Shown here one piece after another: positions 34,906 through 47,368 of a DNA stretch of 64,000 nucleotides. Both the position numbers and the translations under genes were made by a program. The stretch comes from Vermamoeba vermiformis. Taxonomy: Eukaryota > Tubulinea > Echinamoebida. The notes under the pieces are model-generated. The model was not told the DNA's origin, did no database searches, and saw only the letters and a list, made by a program, of their open reading frames with translations. Where the stretch lies: NCBI GenBank assembly GCA_045837725.1, contig JBEWZL010000108.1, forward strand, positions 60,151 through 124,150, read 5' to 3'. Each line of letters starts with the position of its first letter. Position 1 is the stretch's first letter.

Positions 34906-37420
34906 TTATAACGTGCCTGACCTAAGTCTTCTTTGGAATTCGTGATCTGGTTTTGGCACATTTCTATCAATTTCACCAAGCTTAGACAATGCGAAGTATA
35001 ATCCACCTCTTTGCATTAATTCTTCATGCGTGCCTGACTCGATTATCTGACCACGATGCATAGCGTAGATGCACGTAGCTGTTTTGACGGTATGTAATCG
35101 ATGTGTAATACTGATAGTTGTAACTGCTTGGGAAATCTGTTCTAATGTTTTCTGTACTTCTTTTTCGCTTTCTGCATTGATAAAAATTAATAATCTGACG
35201 CCAAATAATTATGAAAAATATTCTAAAATATTCTAAAATATCGTCTATTAGCTATTATGGTGCTGGTTCGTATGCGAAAAATTTCTAAAATATTGATAAT
35301 TATTTAACGTACCATTATCTAGCGCACTCGTCGGTTCGTCAAGCAACAAAATCTTCGGTTTTCTGAGCAATGCACGAGCAATACAAATACGTTGTCTTTG
35401 ACCACCTGATAACTTCACTCCACTTTCACCGCACGGCGTCATATAACCTAGCGGCAACTCCACAATGAAGCTATGCGCATTGGCAAGCTAATAATAGGTG
35501 CGTTAATAATTAGTTTTGAAAAAACAAATGATGGTTGGATCTGGCGACGTACTTTAGCAGCGTTTTCGATTTCTTCCATAGTAGCCCGTTCATTGCCCAA
35601 TGCAATGTTTTCTTTGATAGTGCCCGAGAACAACACCTGTTCTTGCGTCACAATGGCCATTTGAGATCGCAGCCACTTCTTGTCCAGCTGATAAATGTCT
35701 TTGCCGTCAAATGTCACTTTGCCTCCCGTGACACCTTCGTACAACCGCAAAATTATACCCAAAACTGTCGATTTGCCTGCACCCGACGAACCAACTACGA
35801 ATAGGGTTAGTATCAGACCGGCAATGGGAACGGATTTCCAAATAAGGTAAGTCATGTTATTCCAAATAAGGAAACTTACCCAAAGCGATGTGTTGACCAG
35901 GGCCCACATGGAACGAGGCGTTTTTGAGTGCCAAGTTACCTTCATCAGTAGGATACGAGAACGACACGTCGTTGAATTCAATCTCACCGCGGACATTGGG
36001 ATCTGGTTCAGCAACGCCGTCTTGGTGCGTCAAGTCATCGATCTTGAGACCACCCAACAATTGGTAAGCGTCCTGAGCCAAAGCTTGGTTCTTGATTAAA
36101 TCAGGAATAAGACCCAACATCTATCGCGCAAGTAGGTTAGTCACGTGCTATTATTTCCTAATTTGGAAAAAAGGTACGTACGCCCTGGAGTGCTTGTTGA
36201 ACCGAGTTAGCACTGAAGTAGACAGTAATAATGTCTTGTCCAGTGGTCTGGCCGGCAGTCAAATCGTCAAAGGCAATCAAGAAGAAGGCGACTGTGACGC
36301 CCTGGTTGACCAGCGCTAATATCAATTGCGTTAGTATTGAGTTTTCGGATCCGCAAAAGTGGATCTCGCATCCATTTTTTTTGGACTTCTTACATTGAAT
36401 GAATGCAACGACTACTTCAATAGTAAGCATATCCTTATAGATTTTCTTCCATTTTCTCGTCAAGGCTCTGAATCTACGAGCCACAAAGCCTTCAATAACG
36501 TACGCAAAGACGATACGCATGGATCGCACTGTTTCGCCCAAAAATCCACCTGTAAGAGCTGAAGTCTCTCTAATCATCTTTGCGTTGCGCAAACGATATT
36601 TTCTGCTAATTAAAATGATGGCTACTTGAGGGGGAATAACGCAGAGTGCGATCAAGGAAAACTTCCAGTTGAGTTTGAAAGCCAAAGCGGTTGAATATAC
36701 AATTTGAGATAAGGTACCAATCATCTTTTTATATAGGTTAATTTGAGCTATTATTTTGAATTTTTAGCGAATACTTACGGTTGGAATAACGAAGATCAAG
36801 GCTTCAACTGCAGAAATTCCGTTCATGACTTTAGACAATAGCTGACCGCTCGGAAATTCGTCATAAAATTCGATCTATAAGATAGTGTTAGTATTTGAAA
36901 TATGTATAAGGATGACCTGCTGGATGCACCACGATCCGGTACGAAAACGGATTTGTACCGACCTTTTTTTGCAATAAGCCTTCCAATGCCAATCTTCGCA
37001 AAAATACAGATACATGACGTCTTAAAAATGCAGTAGGCAATACACTGAGTAGCTGCGAGAGAATATCGAATGAAAGTAGCAACAAAAAGTACGTAAAAAA
37101 AGGAGTTTGCTTGAAATCATCGCCAGGCTGTAGAGTTCGAATGACTTCGGTCATTAAACCGTAAAAATATGCATTAACAGCCGGTAGAGCACCAGTAATT
37201 AATTTACCTAAAAATAAAAAATAAAATTCGATTATAACTTTGTATCGGTTTGTTATTACGTACAGATAATTACGATGGCATATAGACCTCGTTGATGTCT
37301 AATTGCTAATTGAAGTACGTCGTTGAAACTTTCGACTCCCTTTCAGATCGTTAGTCGGACTTTTTCTGTACTCCGCGGCTTATTTATACATACGTTTGGT
37401 GAAATCTTAGTGCGCGGCAT
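34906..37420 (-). CDS. ABC half-transporter, ABCB type
   Basis: An ATP-driven exporter half-molecule of about 600 residues that must dimerise. The start is ATG at 37418-37420 (MPRTKISPN), spliced in phase to [15 protein letters not shown]. Six membrane helices follow; visible segments include [37 protein letters not shown] and [14 protein letters not shown]. The nucleotide-binding domain has Walker [12 protein letters not shown]-loop [13 protein letters not shown], signature [18 protein letters not shown], Walker [13 protein letters not shown] and the H-loop ITHRL. The protein ends RRLRSGTL. The TMD-NBD order and sequence are those of the ABCB (MDR/TAP) subfamily. The N-terminus is short, with no obvious mitochondrial presequence, so lysosomal, ER or plasma membrane is more likely. 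Substrate unknown. Confidence 0.9.
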
Positions 37421-37670
37421 TGTTGCGTCTTCGATTACACTTCCAAACTATTCAAATAAAATCTATTTTTGTTTCGTTTGACCAACGCATCCAAACGCGG
37501 AAAATTTACTCCTGAAATGAAAGACAACCCTACGAAAGACAATATTCATGCATATCCACATTATGGAGGCTTAAAAAGGTCTGAAATTTCGTTTAGACTA
37601 ACGTCTTGTGACTGATCAGATCTGCTACAAATTTTTATTGTACAGCGGATCTAATTACAACTTTTTTCTT

Positions 37671-39832
37671 TTACCAAAATCTGAATTGTAATAAGTTCAG
37701 ATTCGATAGGGCGTATATTCCAAGTACTTGACATACGAAGATAATGCCCCACAAAATGATTTCCCATCTCTGCAAGAGCAGATCTTTTCGTAGGTAAAAA
37801 ATCAACAATAATACAGAAGTCGCTAATACTAAAATAACTTTGAGCAACAAAAATAGATTAAAAGCGACGATTTGCGAGGGTAGGTTATAGTACAAGGCGT
37901 ATCTATCACCAAACACTATAATCTCGCAGATAATTGCGCCAAAGGCAATCGTTCCAAGCACGAAATAAATTACAATTTTGAAGTGCTCCACGTAACTTCC
38001 AAATTTGGAAATTTTCTTCGTTTCGGTGAACGGCGCGCATTTGCTTTGAACCAACTTGACGATAGTGACGATGCATAGGGCAAGCAAGAATAATGAAGCT
38101 AAGCCATCGAATGCTATAAGAACGAGGTTGGTAATCAAATATTGACCCGGATCCAGCGCGTAAGAAGTGCTGATCCAACCACTACTCGGCCACATATCAA
38201 TGTAGAGGAGCTTATCGTCGTCATCAAAATTAACGATCATGAACGTAGTTTGATTGGTCTGACTCGGATCTAACTGCAATACGACTTGGTTCTTCGTGAT
38301 GGTAGATGGAGCGGGCAGATCCACTTGATAAAATTGTTGATAGTAGTTGGCTTGTACTCCACCATTCATAGCTCGGTAAGTAGAAGATCCGAAGATTGTG
38401 TTGAACTTTGAAGCGCCATACATGACCGCAGGCACACCTCCGAACTGGTTATCATAGAGTTGGTCCAATCTTGAGTCTAATGCAGCAGATCTGGCAAAAG
38501 TGACTGGTTGCAGCGCGTACTGGCCGTAGAACTGATCCATAAACGAAACAAATGCTTCGTGGGAGTATCCTGAAGCTAATTGAATAGGAGTGACGCCAAT
38601 ATAGAAAAATCCTTCCATTGTATCGGGCAAAATCGCAACGTGAGTTGAAAATTCGACCATCGATCCGGGATGCGACAAAATTCTTTGACTTCTGTAGGTT
38701 TCAGTGAAGAATTGAAGAGCGATACCACCAAAGATGCCAGGAATAAGACCGGGATAGTACGTAGGAGTATGCATAAGTACGGCTGTTTGTGGATTCTGGA
38801 ACAAATTGGTTCCGTTTAACAGATGCGCAGTTCTGAAGAACAAAAAGAGTTATATTATATTAGAAACAATAGTATGATCCTTATATGACTTCGACTTACA
38901 AAAATTTGCTCATGTCGCCCAGTGTAACGACAAGATCTCCCGAAGCAAGGCCTGACACCCCGTAAGGCTCACCTAAGTCTCTAGCATTTGGCGGGAAGCA
39001 AACGGTAGCATAGTTATCAGTAGCCATCTCGTAGAAGAACTTTGTACCGGTCATGCCGAGCGGTTCGAAGATGTGGATGCGCATGTACTCGGCGAGTTTG
39101 AGGCCTGTGATTTGTTCTATGACTAAAGCTTGCAACGTAGATCCGAGGTTTGCATATCCAGCCATCACTCCGGGTTCACGAACGAAAGGAAGAAGTTGTC
39201 TTTGAATAAATACTTCGATGTCTTGATTGTAAGGAGATCCAACCTTTAAAATAATTTTAAAATTAGTTAAATAATAAGTGCTAACGAATAGGCTTGTTTT
39301 CAGAGTTATTAATGCAGCTAATTAATTTTTAAAATTTGATATCCAAATTTACCTCGACAAAACTATTGATGATTCGGTTGTCTAAGCCCAATCGGTGCGT
39401 CAATAAATGAATAATCTTCAATCGATTGATTCTATCGTCGTTGGCCATATTAGCAGCATCTACAATCCAAGGAACGTGCTTTACTACGGCATCTTCAAGA
39501 TCGAGCATTCCTTTGTCGTATAACTGCATTAAAGCAGTAGCAGTGAACAATTTAGTCACACTGCCTACTCTATATGCAGTTTCGGTTGATGGTTCGTGTT
39601 GCCATTGGTTGCCATCCAGATCGTAGCATTTGCCATTTATCTTCCAGGCAGCGTCGCTCGAGTTTTGATCATTGACTTTGAGATATAAAACTGAAGCAGA
39701 CGAAAGGCTTTCTTGTTCAATATAAGACGTAGAAAAGCCATCGAACCAAGTATCAATTTGATTTTGATTCGCGGATAGACAAAAGAAAAATAAATAACCA
39801 AACGTAAATACAACCGATAATATGTGTTTCAT
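37671..39832 (-). CDS. Secreted/membrane serine beta-lactamase-fold hydrolase with C-terminal membrane domain
   Basis: About 620 residues in three exons. The ATG at 39830-39832 opens a signal peptide (MKHILSVVFTFGYLFFFCLS). The catalytic domain belongs to the class C beta-lactamase/esterase (AmpC-like, LACTB family) group. It has the SxxK motif in VGSVTKLFTATALMQLYDKG, LLTHRLGLDNR in the usual lid, and YxN as GYANLGS. After the hydrolase domain, the last 150 residues form about five hydrophobic helices (such as LITNLVLIAFDGLASLFLLA and FKIVIYFVLGTIAFGAIICE). The enzyme should therefore sit outside the cell or in a lumen, tethered by a C-terminal membrane bundle. Relatives hydrolyse peptides or esters rather than antibiotics. 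A CCAAT box lies about 90 bp upstream. Confidence 0.86.
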
Positions 39833-40205
39833 TTTGGTGTTGTTAATACATTATAACACGTTGATTGACCGTTATTTATGCCAGCGTTCTTTCAATTTCG
39901 TTATTGTAACGCTTGTCGCGGATTGGTCAGAAATCACGCTGATTACAAACTTTGCTTAAGGAAACGCAATTTCGTAATTACGTGCGGATAGCTCGTTAGC
40001 TTGCGGTTACCTGTTTCACACACAATTCAATTATCGATTTGTTAAATTCGTGATGATCGGGAAGACTGGCTGAATCCGTAAGCCCTACTCTTTACATTAT
40101 TGAAAGGAGAATTATTTGTCGTTTGAAACCGAAAATTTTAGTGCCTAATTTGGGTACTGGTCAATAGCTAATACTAATATAACATAATGCAGCTTCATAT
40201 TGAAG
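39833..40205. other. Beta-lactamase-fold gene promoter and expansin gene 3' flank
   Basis: AT-rich, no gene seen. It contains the CCAAT box listed separately. Confidence 0.45.
39922..39926 (-). promoter_or_regulatory. CCAAT box upstream of the beta-lactamase-fold gene
   Basis: The minus-strand context is TGACCAATCCGCG, about 90 bp before the ATG. It shares the GACCAATC core with the RPS19 and small-orphan-gene promoters. Confidence 0.45.
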
Positions 40206-42734
40206 TTAGATCAGCAACATCGATACGAGCACGGCGAGGGAACCGATCCAAGTCACAACCGATCCTAAAAAGGAAATTAGTCATATGACATTGATTGGCT
40301 ATAATGGTATAAATAAAGAAGGCTATATAATACCATTCGAAGTAATAGTTGTCGCCTTGCTAGGGCCATTAGTAGTACCTGTCGTAGGAGCACCGCTTGT
40401 CGTTGACGGAGATTTTGCCGTAGGGCTGTTGCTATTGCTAGGAGTATAATAATTGGAGATAGGTGGCAACACAATGTTTTGAGGCAAGACAATCTCGATC
40501 TGATCCATGTACAAAGTGATCGCGGTCGACAACGAGCTTTGGAACGTAAATTCAGTAATCTTATCAGGAACAGTGCCAAAGGCGGTCATTGGAACGGTGA
40601 TCTAAAAATAGAAACGGTAAGTGATTGCTTAAAAAGGCAAGTGTTCGTATGAACAAAAAAACAAATCCGGATCGAAATTCAATTTCAGTTCTATGAGTGA
40701 ATTAATCGTTCTTACTTGTTGCCAATCGGTAGTCAAGGTAATAGCGTTAGTTGGCGGGAAAGCTAAGCCAATTTTAATGTCGCTCGAGGCTTGACTGGCC
40801 TTAGCCCAGAAACGAATGGATTCGACGTAAGTCGAAGGGACAAAGCTCCCTAATAATAATATTAGAGAGTTTAGCCATAATAATGACATTACTTACAAAC
40901 ACTGAAGCCAAATCCACCGTAGTTGGTCAGATCCATAGCCAAAGCATAAGATCCGACTTTAGCGGGCGTGTAGTGTGAGTTAACGGCGACATCGAACTCA
41001 GAAGACCTATAGATACATATTAATACGAGTATATATATATTTTTAAATCCTTACAAGTTCCAGTTAGAGCCCGTAGGGAACTTTTGTAAGTTTCTGTTGA
41101 AATCATCGTCGTAGATGACTGGCGGGATTGGATAGTAGCAAGTACTGTCTAATATACAAACAGTTAGAATAGCGAATAATATGGCATTAATAATAAAGAA
41201 TTAAAATTAGTTCGAAGGGAACTCGATCTCCAATAGGAGGTTAGAAATTTCAAATAGGAAGATAGAATATGATAAATATGGTACCTTGAACGGTGGTAGC
41301 AGTATTGAAGTTGGAAGAGCCCTCAACTATTTGGCCAGCAGTACTTGTAGTCAAGCTAAACGAGATCTGCTCGCCGAATTCGCTAGTCAATCGCAGTGTA
41401 GCGGGAATAGTGTATCCAACTGAAATATCGAATTGAGCGGTATCATCTATATGAATACAAACGCGTTAGGGTTGCTAATTTAGTATTTCAAGATCCGTCA
41501 GTTTTGTACTGGCCTGGATCTCGATTCAATAACGAGTTATGTTTCCGAATTTCGTTTATAGTAATACGATGGCTTATAAATAACTTACTATTCTTTGAAA
41601 AGGACTGATAAGCGTTGTTAACCATAATTTCAACTTTGTCGACGCGGTACTTGTTGTTCATAACGATCAACGAGAGATAATAAGCATTTGAATCTCTAAC
41701 GTGGATCCTAACATTTCCAGTAACAGGGCACGCGACCTATTGAAAATACAAAACCGCAATTAATTATTTGTAAGCAGATTTCAATCGCATCCGAATTTGA
41801 AGTTCTCTAAAAATGCTTCAACATGCGCTATAGTAAGAAATAATAATATGTTATAGTATTTATATACATACCTTCTTATGAGACATCCAAAGAATGCCGG
41901 CTTGAGTATCGCCAACAAGACCATAAGCAGTTGCGCCACGGATGTCAAAATGAACCATATCGCCTTGGCAAACATCGTTGCCTTGAGCAGGACATTCGCT
42001 AACGACCTATAAATGGCTTAATTAACGAACTTAAGGATAAATTCGAACCGCAGCCGGATTTCGGTGTGAATCAGTTTTAGTTACAACATGAACGATTTAA
42101 AATGCGAGTTAAGCCTTTACTAGTTATGATAATGATTAAAGCTTTATACTTACTCGAAATACGTGAGTTCCAACGTTACTGGTCACTTCGTAGCATTCAC
42201 CACAAGCAGGACCGGATGCACCTGCCGCGCGATAAAAGGCTTCGTTGGGAGCAATGCCCGGAATGTCATCTATATGAACATGTTATTATCAATCGTAATT
42301 AACGGTTATAAAGGCGGATCTGAAAAGATTTTCTTTTGACAGTTACTCCAATCCGTTATTTTGAACCCATTTTTCCGTAATTTAATTTAAAGTTATTGTG
42401 TAAATATGACTCATAATAATACGATTTAACTAATGCATTATTATAAAATTACATGTAAATGTAACGATTTTTACCTGGATTGGTTGCCGAGCCACTGGCT
42501 CCAGTGAAACAGCTATCGCCAAATTTACCCGGATCATAATTAGTCATGCGTCCAAGCTATATACACGGCATTAATATAAATAAATAAAGCAAAGCATTTG
42601 ATTCAAATCCAGATGTGCTCATTACACGAGTCCGTTATCTTGTTAATACGTACCTGGCATGTTCCCAGCGACTGCGATCGTACTACAATAGCAAATGCTA
42701 CTAGAAGAACAAATATCACTCCTCGTGTGTTCAT
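40206..42734 (-). CDS. Expansin-like protein with probable GPI anchor
   Basis: About 470 residues in ten or more exons. ATG at 42732-42734 starts a signal peptide (MNTRGVIFVLLVAFAIVVRS). The six-stranded double-psi barrel of the expansin/RlpA group is visible: CGECYEVTSNVG, VSECPAQGNDVCQGDMVHFD with the conserved acidic HFD, and GILWMSHKKV. A CBM63-like second domain follows (VDKVEIMVNNAYQSF). After it comes another beta domain (DDFNRNLQKFPTGSNWN), a Ser/Thr/Pro-rich stalk (SPTAKSPSTTSGAPTTG) and, via a last short exon, the hydrophobic end SVVTWIGSLAVLVSMLLI. That end is typical of a GPI-attachment signal with omega near SNGS. Expansins loosen cellulose contacts without hydrolysis; amoebae use relatives on their own cellulose walls or on food. 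GPI anchoring is inference. Confidence 0.8.
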
Positions 42735-43147
42735 CTCGCCTTGCAAATCACAAATTGAACGTAAAATTGCACTGTAATCACTTCGTTAACCTAGCATCAT
42801 AGTACCGATACACTTTCGAATGAGACGCGACGGCATAACATTGCTTAAGGGTTATTTTGACCGGTGGATAATCTTGCCAAAGAATCTGGATCAAGATTCT
42901 CGAAGAAACTTGCCGGTGAAGCGCTGCTCCCACCTACACTTTGAAAGAGCCAATCGATCTCATGATTAGCATTGAATTAGTAGAAGAAAATTGATCTTTT
43001 GGCGACGTAGACACGCGCAGATCGGTAAATTACAACTTCAAATAAAATCGGAAGGTTTGCCCCTTACAAATCGCACACGAACAACACAGTGCATTTGCAC
43101 ATAGTTAATATATATTAGTAGTTGTATATTAAACATACAGACACAAA
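42735..43147. other. Divergent promoter region between expansin-like and AP-1 sigma genes
   Basis: Head-to-head intergenic sequence with no gene seen. A CCAAT motif (GAGCCAATCGATC, near 42953) could serve the AP-1 gene. Confidence 0.45.
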
Positions 43148-44364
43148 ATGGTGAGTTGGTGCAGATCAAGCGGAAATGTTTATCGCAGATTCGGTTTTAT
43201 GACAGTTAGAGCAACAAAAAATCATATGAATGCTTTATAATAATTTAATATGAATATAAGTTAATAATATGGCATTTTTATGCTCATACAAACCGAAATC
43301 TGAATTTTCGAAAAATATTAATAATTTTTTTTCCAACAGATCAACTTCGTCCTGTTGATTAGCCGTCAAGGCAAAATTAGATTAACAAAATTTTACAATC
43401 CTTACACAACTAAAGAGAAGAACAAGATTATGCGAGAAGCACAAAATCTAGTTTTGAACAGACCACCGAAAGTCTGCAACTTTATTGAATACAAAAACTT
43501 TAAGCTTGTTTATAGAAGGTAAGAAACGTACTATATTATTTATTTCCAATTATTATGAAAGTAGCTCCTGGTAATATTTTTCCGATCCGCTCGAAATTTT
43601 AATACCACTATCTGACAACACTATGAATGTCATATTATAGTTATTTTTCGTACGAATATTAAAAGCAAAATCCATTCAATTTGCAAATAGATCTGGAGAT
43701 GCAGCATCTATTGATTACTGATTAACTTGTATTTTTGCGTAGATATGCCAGTTTATATTTCGTTATTGGTGTCGATGAGAACGACAACGAGCTTGTAGCC
43801 TTGGAGATGGTTCACCACTTTGTCGAAGTCTTGGATCGTTACTTTGGTTCTGTTTGCGAATTAGATCTTATCTTCAATTTCCACAAAGTAAGTACATATT
43901 ATATACATAGTACTACAGAGTCATTTAATATACTATTTAAATATCAGTATCAAATTTTATGTACTACATTCATCGTGTAACGGAAAGTTTTCTCGCGAAC
44001 TAGATCTAGCTATCTTAATTACTCTCATTATTAAAGCTACAATCAAAATACTATTACGCTAATAATTGATATGTTTATGATGTTATCGTACGCGAATAAT
44101 CCATTGTAGCGATTTTTTTTTTTCGGTTAGATCTTGACGCGATGAAAATCAGCTCTTAATAGCTTTAATGGCAATATTACCGTCTTATATTACAATATGC
44201 TAACGAAATATTATTAGGCCTATTTTATTTTGGACGAGCTAGTTATTGCAGGAGAAATGCAAGAGACGAGCAAGAAGACTATTCTACGCGTGGTCGCGCA
44301 ACAAGATACGCTGCAAGATGAAGTCAATGGCACTCCTGCTGTTGGCACCACTGATGCTTATTAA
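43148..44364 (+). CDS. AP1S: Clathrin adaptor AP-1 complex sigma subunit
   Basis: The small subunit of the AP-1 adaptor at the trans-Golgi/endosome, which helps the heterotetramer recognise dileucine sorting signals. The first coding exon is only the ATG; an intron starts at once (ATG|GTGAGT) and splices to [19 protein letters not shown]. The family blocks follow: [79 protein letters not shown] and [14 protein letters not shown]. The text matches AP-1 sigma rather than AP-2 ([24 protein letters not shown]). Length is about 160 residues, normal. The third intron (about 43890-44218) is much longer than usual here. Confidence 0.95.
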
Positions 44365-44749
44365 ACGGACAATATATTGAGGTTGAAAGGAATGAACGAC
44401 AAGAGAGGCGGATCTGAAAGACGGATTCGCTTCTTTTTGTCGTTTTGACTTGCTCCTCTTTGTATAGACGTTAATTTTTTGTTGTAAGAATGTTGTTAAT
44501 TGAATAGAAATATTTCTCATTGAATGCCTTTTTTTAAGTACGAAATTGTTTTAATTTGGATCTGCTCTCCTAGTATTCTACCGACACGCTGTTGTGCGAA
44601 GGTGTACCAGTCCACCACACTCTGGTACTGCGTTTTAGTAATATGAGCCTGAATTTGTGGTGGTACCACCAGTCGAGCGGATGAACTAGTAGTACAGTTC
44701 ATAATTGAGAATAGAACAAAAAACCTACTAGTTTTATTGATATTACTAT

Positions 44750-45139
44750 TTATGGCAAGGGAATGAGAGCCATCCTCTTTTGTGCTTTCCAAGTTTCGGC
44801 GAACGTAGCGCGCAAGCTATCGCTAAGTACCCTCGGTTCCTTCTTTGTTGCCAAATATTTTTTCCAAGAACAAAGTACCATACGACGAACACCGCGTAGT
44901 AATCCAATAACATCAGACTCGCTCTCCGTCAAAATAGCTTTAGTTTGCAATTTTGCAGAAAGGTGCAGCATCATATTTTCGCTAAAATTAGAAAAATATG
45001 TGAGGTTGAAGGGCGAGCAATCGAATTCGTCAAAGTTTGTTTGCTTGGCAAATGTACTGAGTTCATCGTCAAAAGGGATTTCTTCGTGCTGCAAATCCGC
45101 TCTGGTGGAATCCTCCTTAAGAGCTCGAGCTACTTCCAT
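44750..45139 (-). CDS. Orphan protein, about 130 residues (possibly part of a spliced gene)
   Basis: ORF with ATG at 45137-45139 (MEVARALKEDSTRADL). It is helical and charged (LLRGVRRMVLCSWKKYLATK) and ends KRMALIPLP. The open frame extends back past the ATG (ITWVKRYIKQRLTSIMEV), so an upstream exon is possible. A second coding-looking segment lies downstream at about 44517-44690 (reads LVVPPQIQAHITKTQYQSVV), after a plausible acceptor (TACTACTAG). I could not find an in-phase donor to join them. No family recognised. Confidence 0.45.
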   Translation of the reverse strand: MEVARALKEDSTRADLQHEEIPFDDELSTFAKQTNFDEFDCSPFNLTYFSNFSENMMLHLSAKLQTKAILTESESDVIGLLRGVRRMVLCSWKKYLATKKEPRVLSDSLRATFAETWKAQKRMALIPLP

Positions 45140-45529
45140 AATGCTCGTTAATCGTTGCTTAATGTATCTCTTGACCCAAGTAATCTATTGTGCTCTTCTT
45201 CAACTGACAGAAGGTACTTTCTTCCTCCTGTCGCTAAACAACGAAATTGATTTGGGCTGAATTCCATCTCGGCAGACAAAACAAGATCACGCTTAGCGTC
45301 CAAACAAAGTAATCGCTGGTTCAACTGTGCTCATATTATAATTTTAGAATTATTCGCTATGAGTGCTTCTTTGGAAGTTGATCCTGCGGGCGAGGGCGTA
45401 TGAACTGGTACAGACGGCGTCCTGGTGGCAATCTATTTATTGTTCTATGTAGTTATAGACTGGTCTACCATTGATTATTCTACGTGTCAGAAACAACGAA
45501 CAAATGTTATTTTTGTTTTCAATTTTGAG
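45140..45529. other. Divergent region between two orphan genes
   Basis: It contains open segments on the minus strand that could be exons of the gene ending at 44750 (one reads LLCLDAKRDLVLSAEMEF). A faint LSm-like look to that segment is not enough to call a domain. Otherwise it is a promoter region. Confidence 0.3.
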
Positions 45530-46951
45530 ATGGACACGACAAGAGACTGGATCACGAATTTATTTGCTTCATGCTGTGGCATACGTAGAAGAAACGGCGG
45601 GAGACACGAACCAGAATTTTTGTTGCACAATGAACCTTCTGTTGAAGAAATCCAGCCTCCTAGGTCACGAAATACAAATCCAGAGCCAAAGCAATCTAAA
45701 ACTGAATTATCGGTGCGTGATATGGATACTATTGACACCATAAAAAATTGCATGGGCCAATTAAGCGATGGATTAAGTGGAACATTAGATCAAGATTACG
45801 CGGCAATTTCTGAAGCACTGAATGCGCTTCCTGATGATCTTCTGCGTGTCATATTTATTAATGGAATATTAAATGAAGAGAGGAGACGATATAGAAGGCT
45901 AGCGGATTCTCGTACACAAGGTAAACCAGGAAAATAATATTTGAAAAAAAATGGATCGGAAAATCGAAATTAATTTTGGTTTATTGAAATCATTTCCTAA
46001 TAATTATATATACGCTATTTAACGTAATTTTAATTCGTACGAATTTCAATAAATAGCTAATTTTTCTCTGGCTTAATTGAACACTTTAGCTACATCCGAT
46101 TGCTGAGTTTCCATTTCACTTTTTGAATGATTTAACTAACCGTCAATATATAGAGTACGTTAGAGGCCTAATAAACATATTGGAAGAAGCGGCGCGCAAA
46201 GAAGTCGAGAAGATCTTGCGTGACTTGCCGCCAGCAGTTCTGGGCGATGATTCAGCGCAACAAGAGAGTCGTGTCCTTATTGACCTCGGCAACGATGTTA
46301 GGTCCGCCATGTCCGATGTAAGTACTAATATAGCAATACTATACGATAATTACATAGTGCTTTATCATATCGTCTTACGGCGGGTACGCAGCACTCGTAA
46401 AATCGATTTATTCCAACTTTTTCAAAGAAATTTGAAACGTATTGTTCTTAAAATGCGTTAATATATATATATATATGCACGATACGGCATTGCGATCAAT
46501 TTCAATGTAATTGAAAATCGGCTAGGAATTTCCTTCCAATTTTTTGTCGGATCGGATCTGACCTTTCTTCTTCGACCTTCCTAGTGTCCTAGTGCTTGAT
46601 GTTATACCTAACTGCATACGATATAGTACTAATGATTGTTTTTGCAGCTGCGCCACGACACGAAGAAAAGAAATTTGATCGAAACAGCAGTAGGCATTGT
46701 ACACGCCGCACTGGTCAAACGAAGTGACGCACTTGTACGTTAATACGACACGATATTATTATAGTGTATTATAGTATATTATAGTGCTAACATTTTGTGT
46801 TTAGACGTTGGTTCTTTACATGGTTAGATCTGGCCTCCACACGCACGAACAGACTCGCGCAATTTTGGCGCAAATTTTGCTCGCGAATGTATTTGCAGCT
46901 GATTCGCAGCATCGAAATCTCCAGATTGATGACTATTTTAGGAAAGAATAA
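45530..46951 (+). CDS. Orphan helical protein, about 260 residues
   Basis: Four exons: about 45530-45920, 46154-46317, 46648-46734 and 46805-46951. The first intron ends with a strong branch point and acceptor (ACTAACCGTCAATATATAG). It joins RRLADSRTQ to EYVRGLINILEEAARKEVEK in phase, which avoids a stop at 45935. The N-terminus is MDTTRDWITNLFASCCG; the paired cysteines could be lipidated. The rest is predicted mostly helical: ALPDDLLRVIFINGILNEE, ETAVGIVHAALVKRSDAL and TRAILAQILLANVFAADS. It ends DDYFRKE. No known domain is recognised. An alternative upstream start at 45359 with one more intron cannot be excluded. Confidence 0.6.
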
Positions 46952-47368
46952 GGATCGGATCCAATCTAAAATTTCAAATTGAAAAATGGTGATATTGCTT
47001 CGTGCGTATGACACCGGTAGCATTCATTTTTTGTTAATAGTTGTAATATAAATATTTAGAGTATTTGTAGTCCAATTTAAGTATTACAAGTGTTAATTTT
47101 GGTGCAAGATCCATTCGCACTGAATTTTTTCTTTAATTAACGCAGCATCGTTTGGTATATTTATGACTTATAAGTAAGCCGATCTGCAACTCTTATTCGT
47201 AATATACGAAGACCAGAAAATAAGAAAGTAGTCGCGGCGCAGAAGGGGAGGTAGTTTTCTGTGGCGGAGTTGAAACTCCGATCCGTCAACATAAAAAACC
47301 AACAATCCGTTTCATTAACCATTTCAATAATCAATAACAACAACAACAACAGATATTGAAGTGCTACA
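46952..47368. other. Intergenic: promoter of the methyltransferase gene
   Basis: AT-rich, no gene seen. A CAA-rich tract (CAACAACAACAAC) lies just before the next start and may be its 5' leader. Confidence 0.45.

Noticed and set aside
45921-46153. Two separate orphan genes, one ending at 45937 and one starting near 46090
   Set aside because: A donor at 45921 and an ACTAAC branch with acceptor at 46153 join them in phase, so one gene is simpler.
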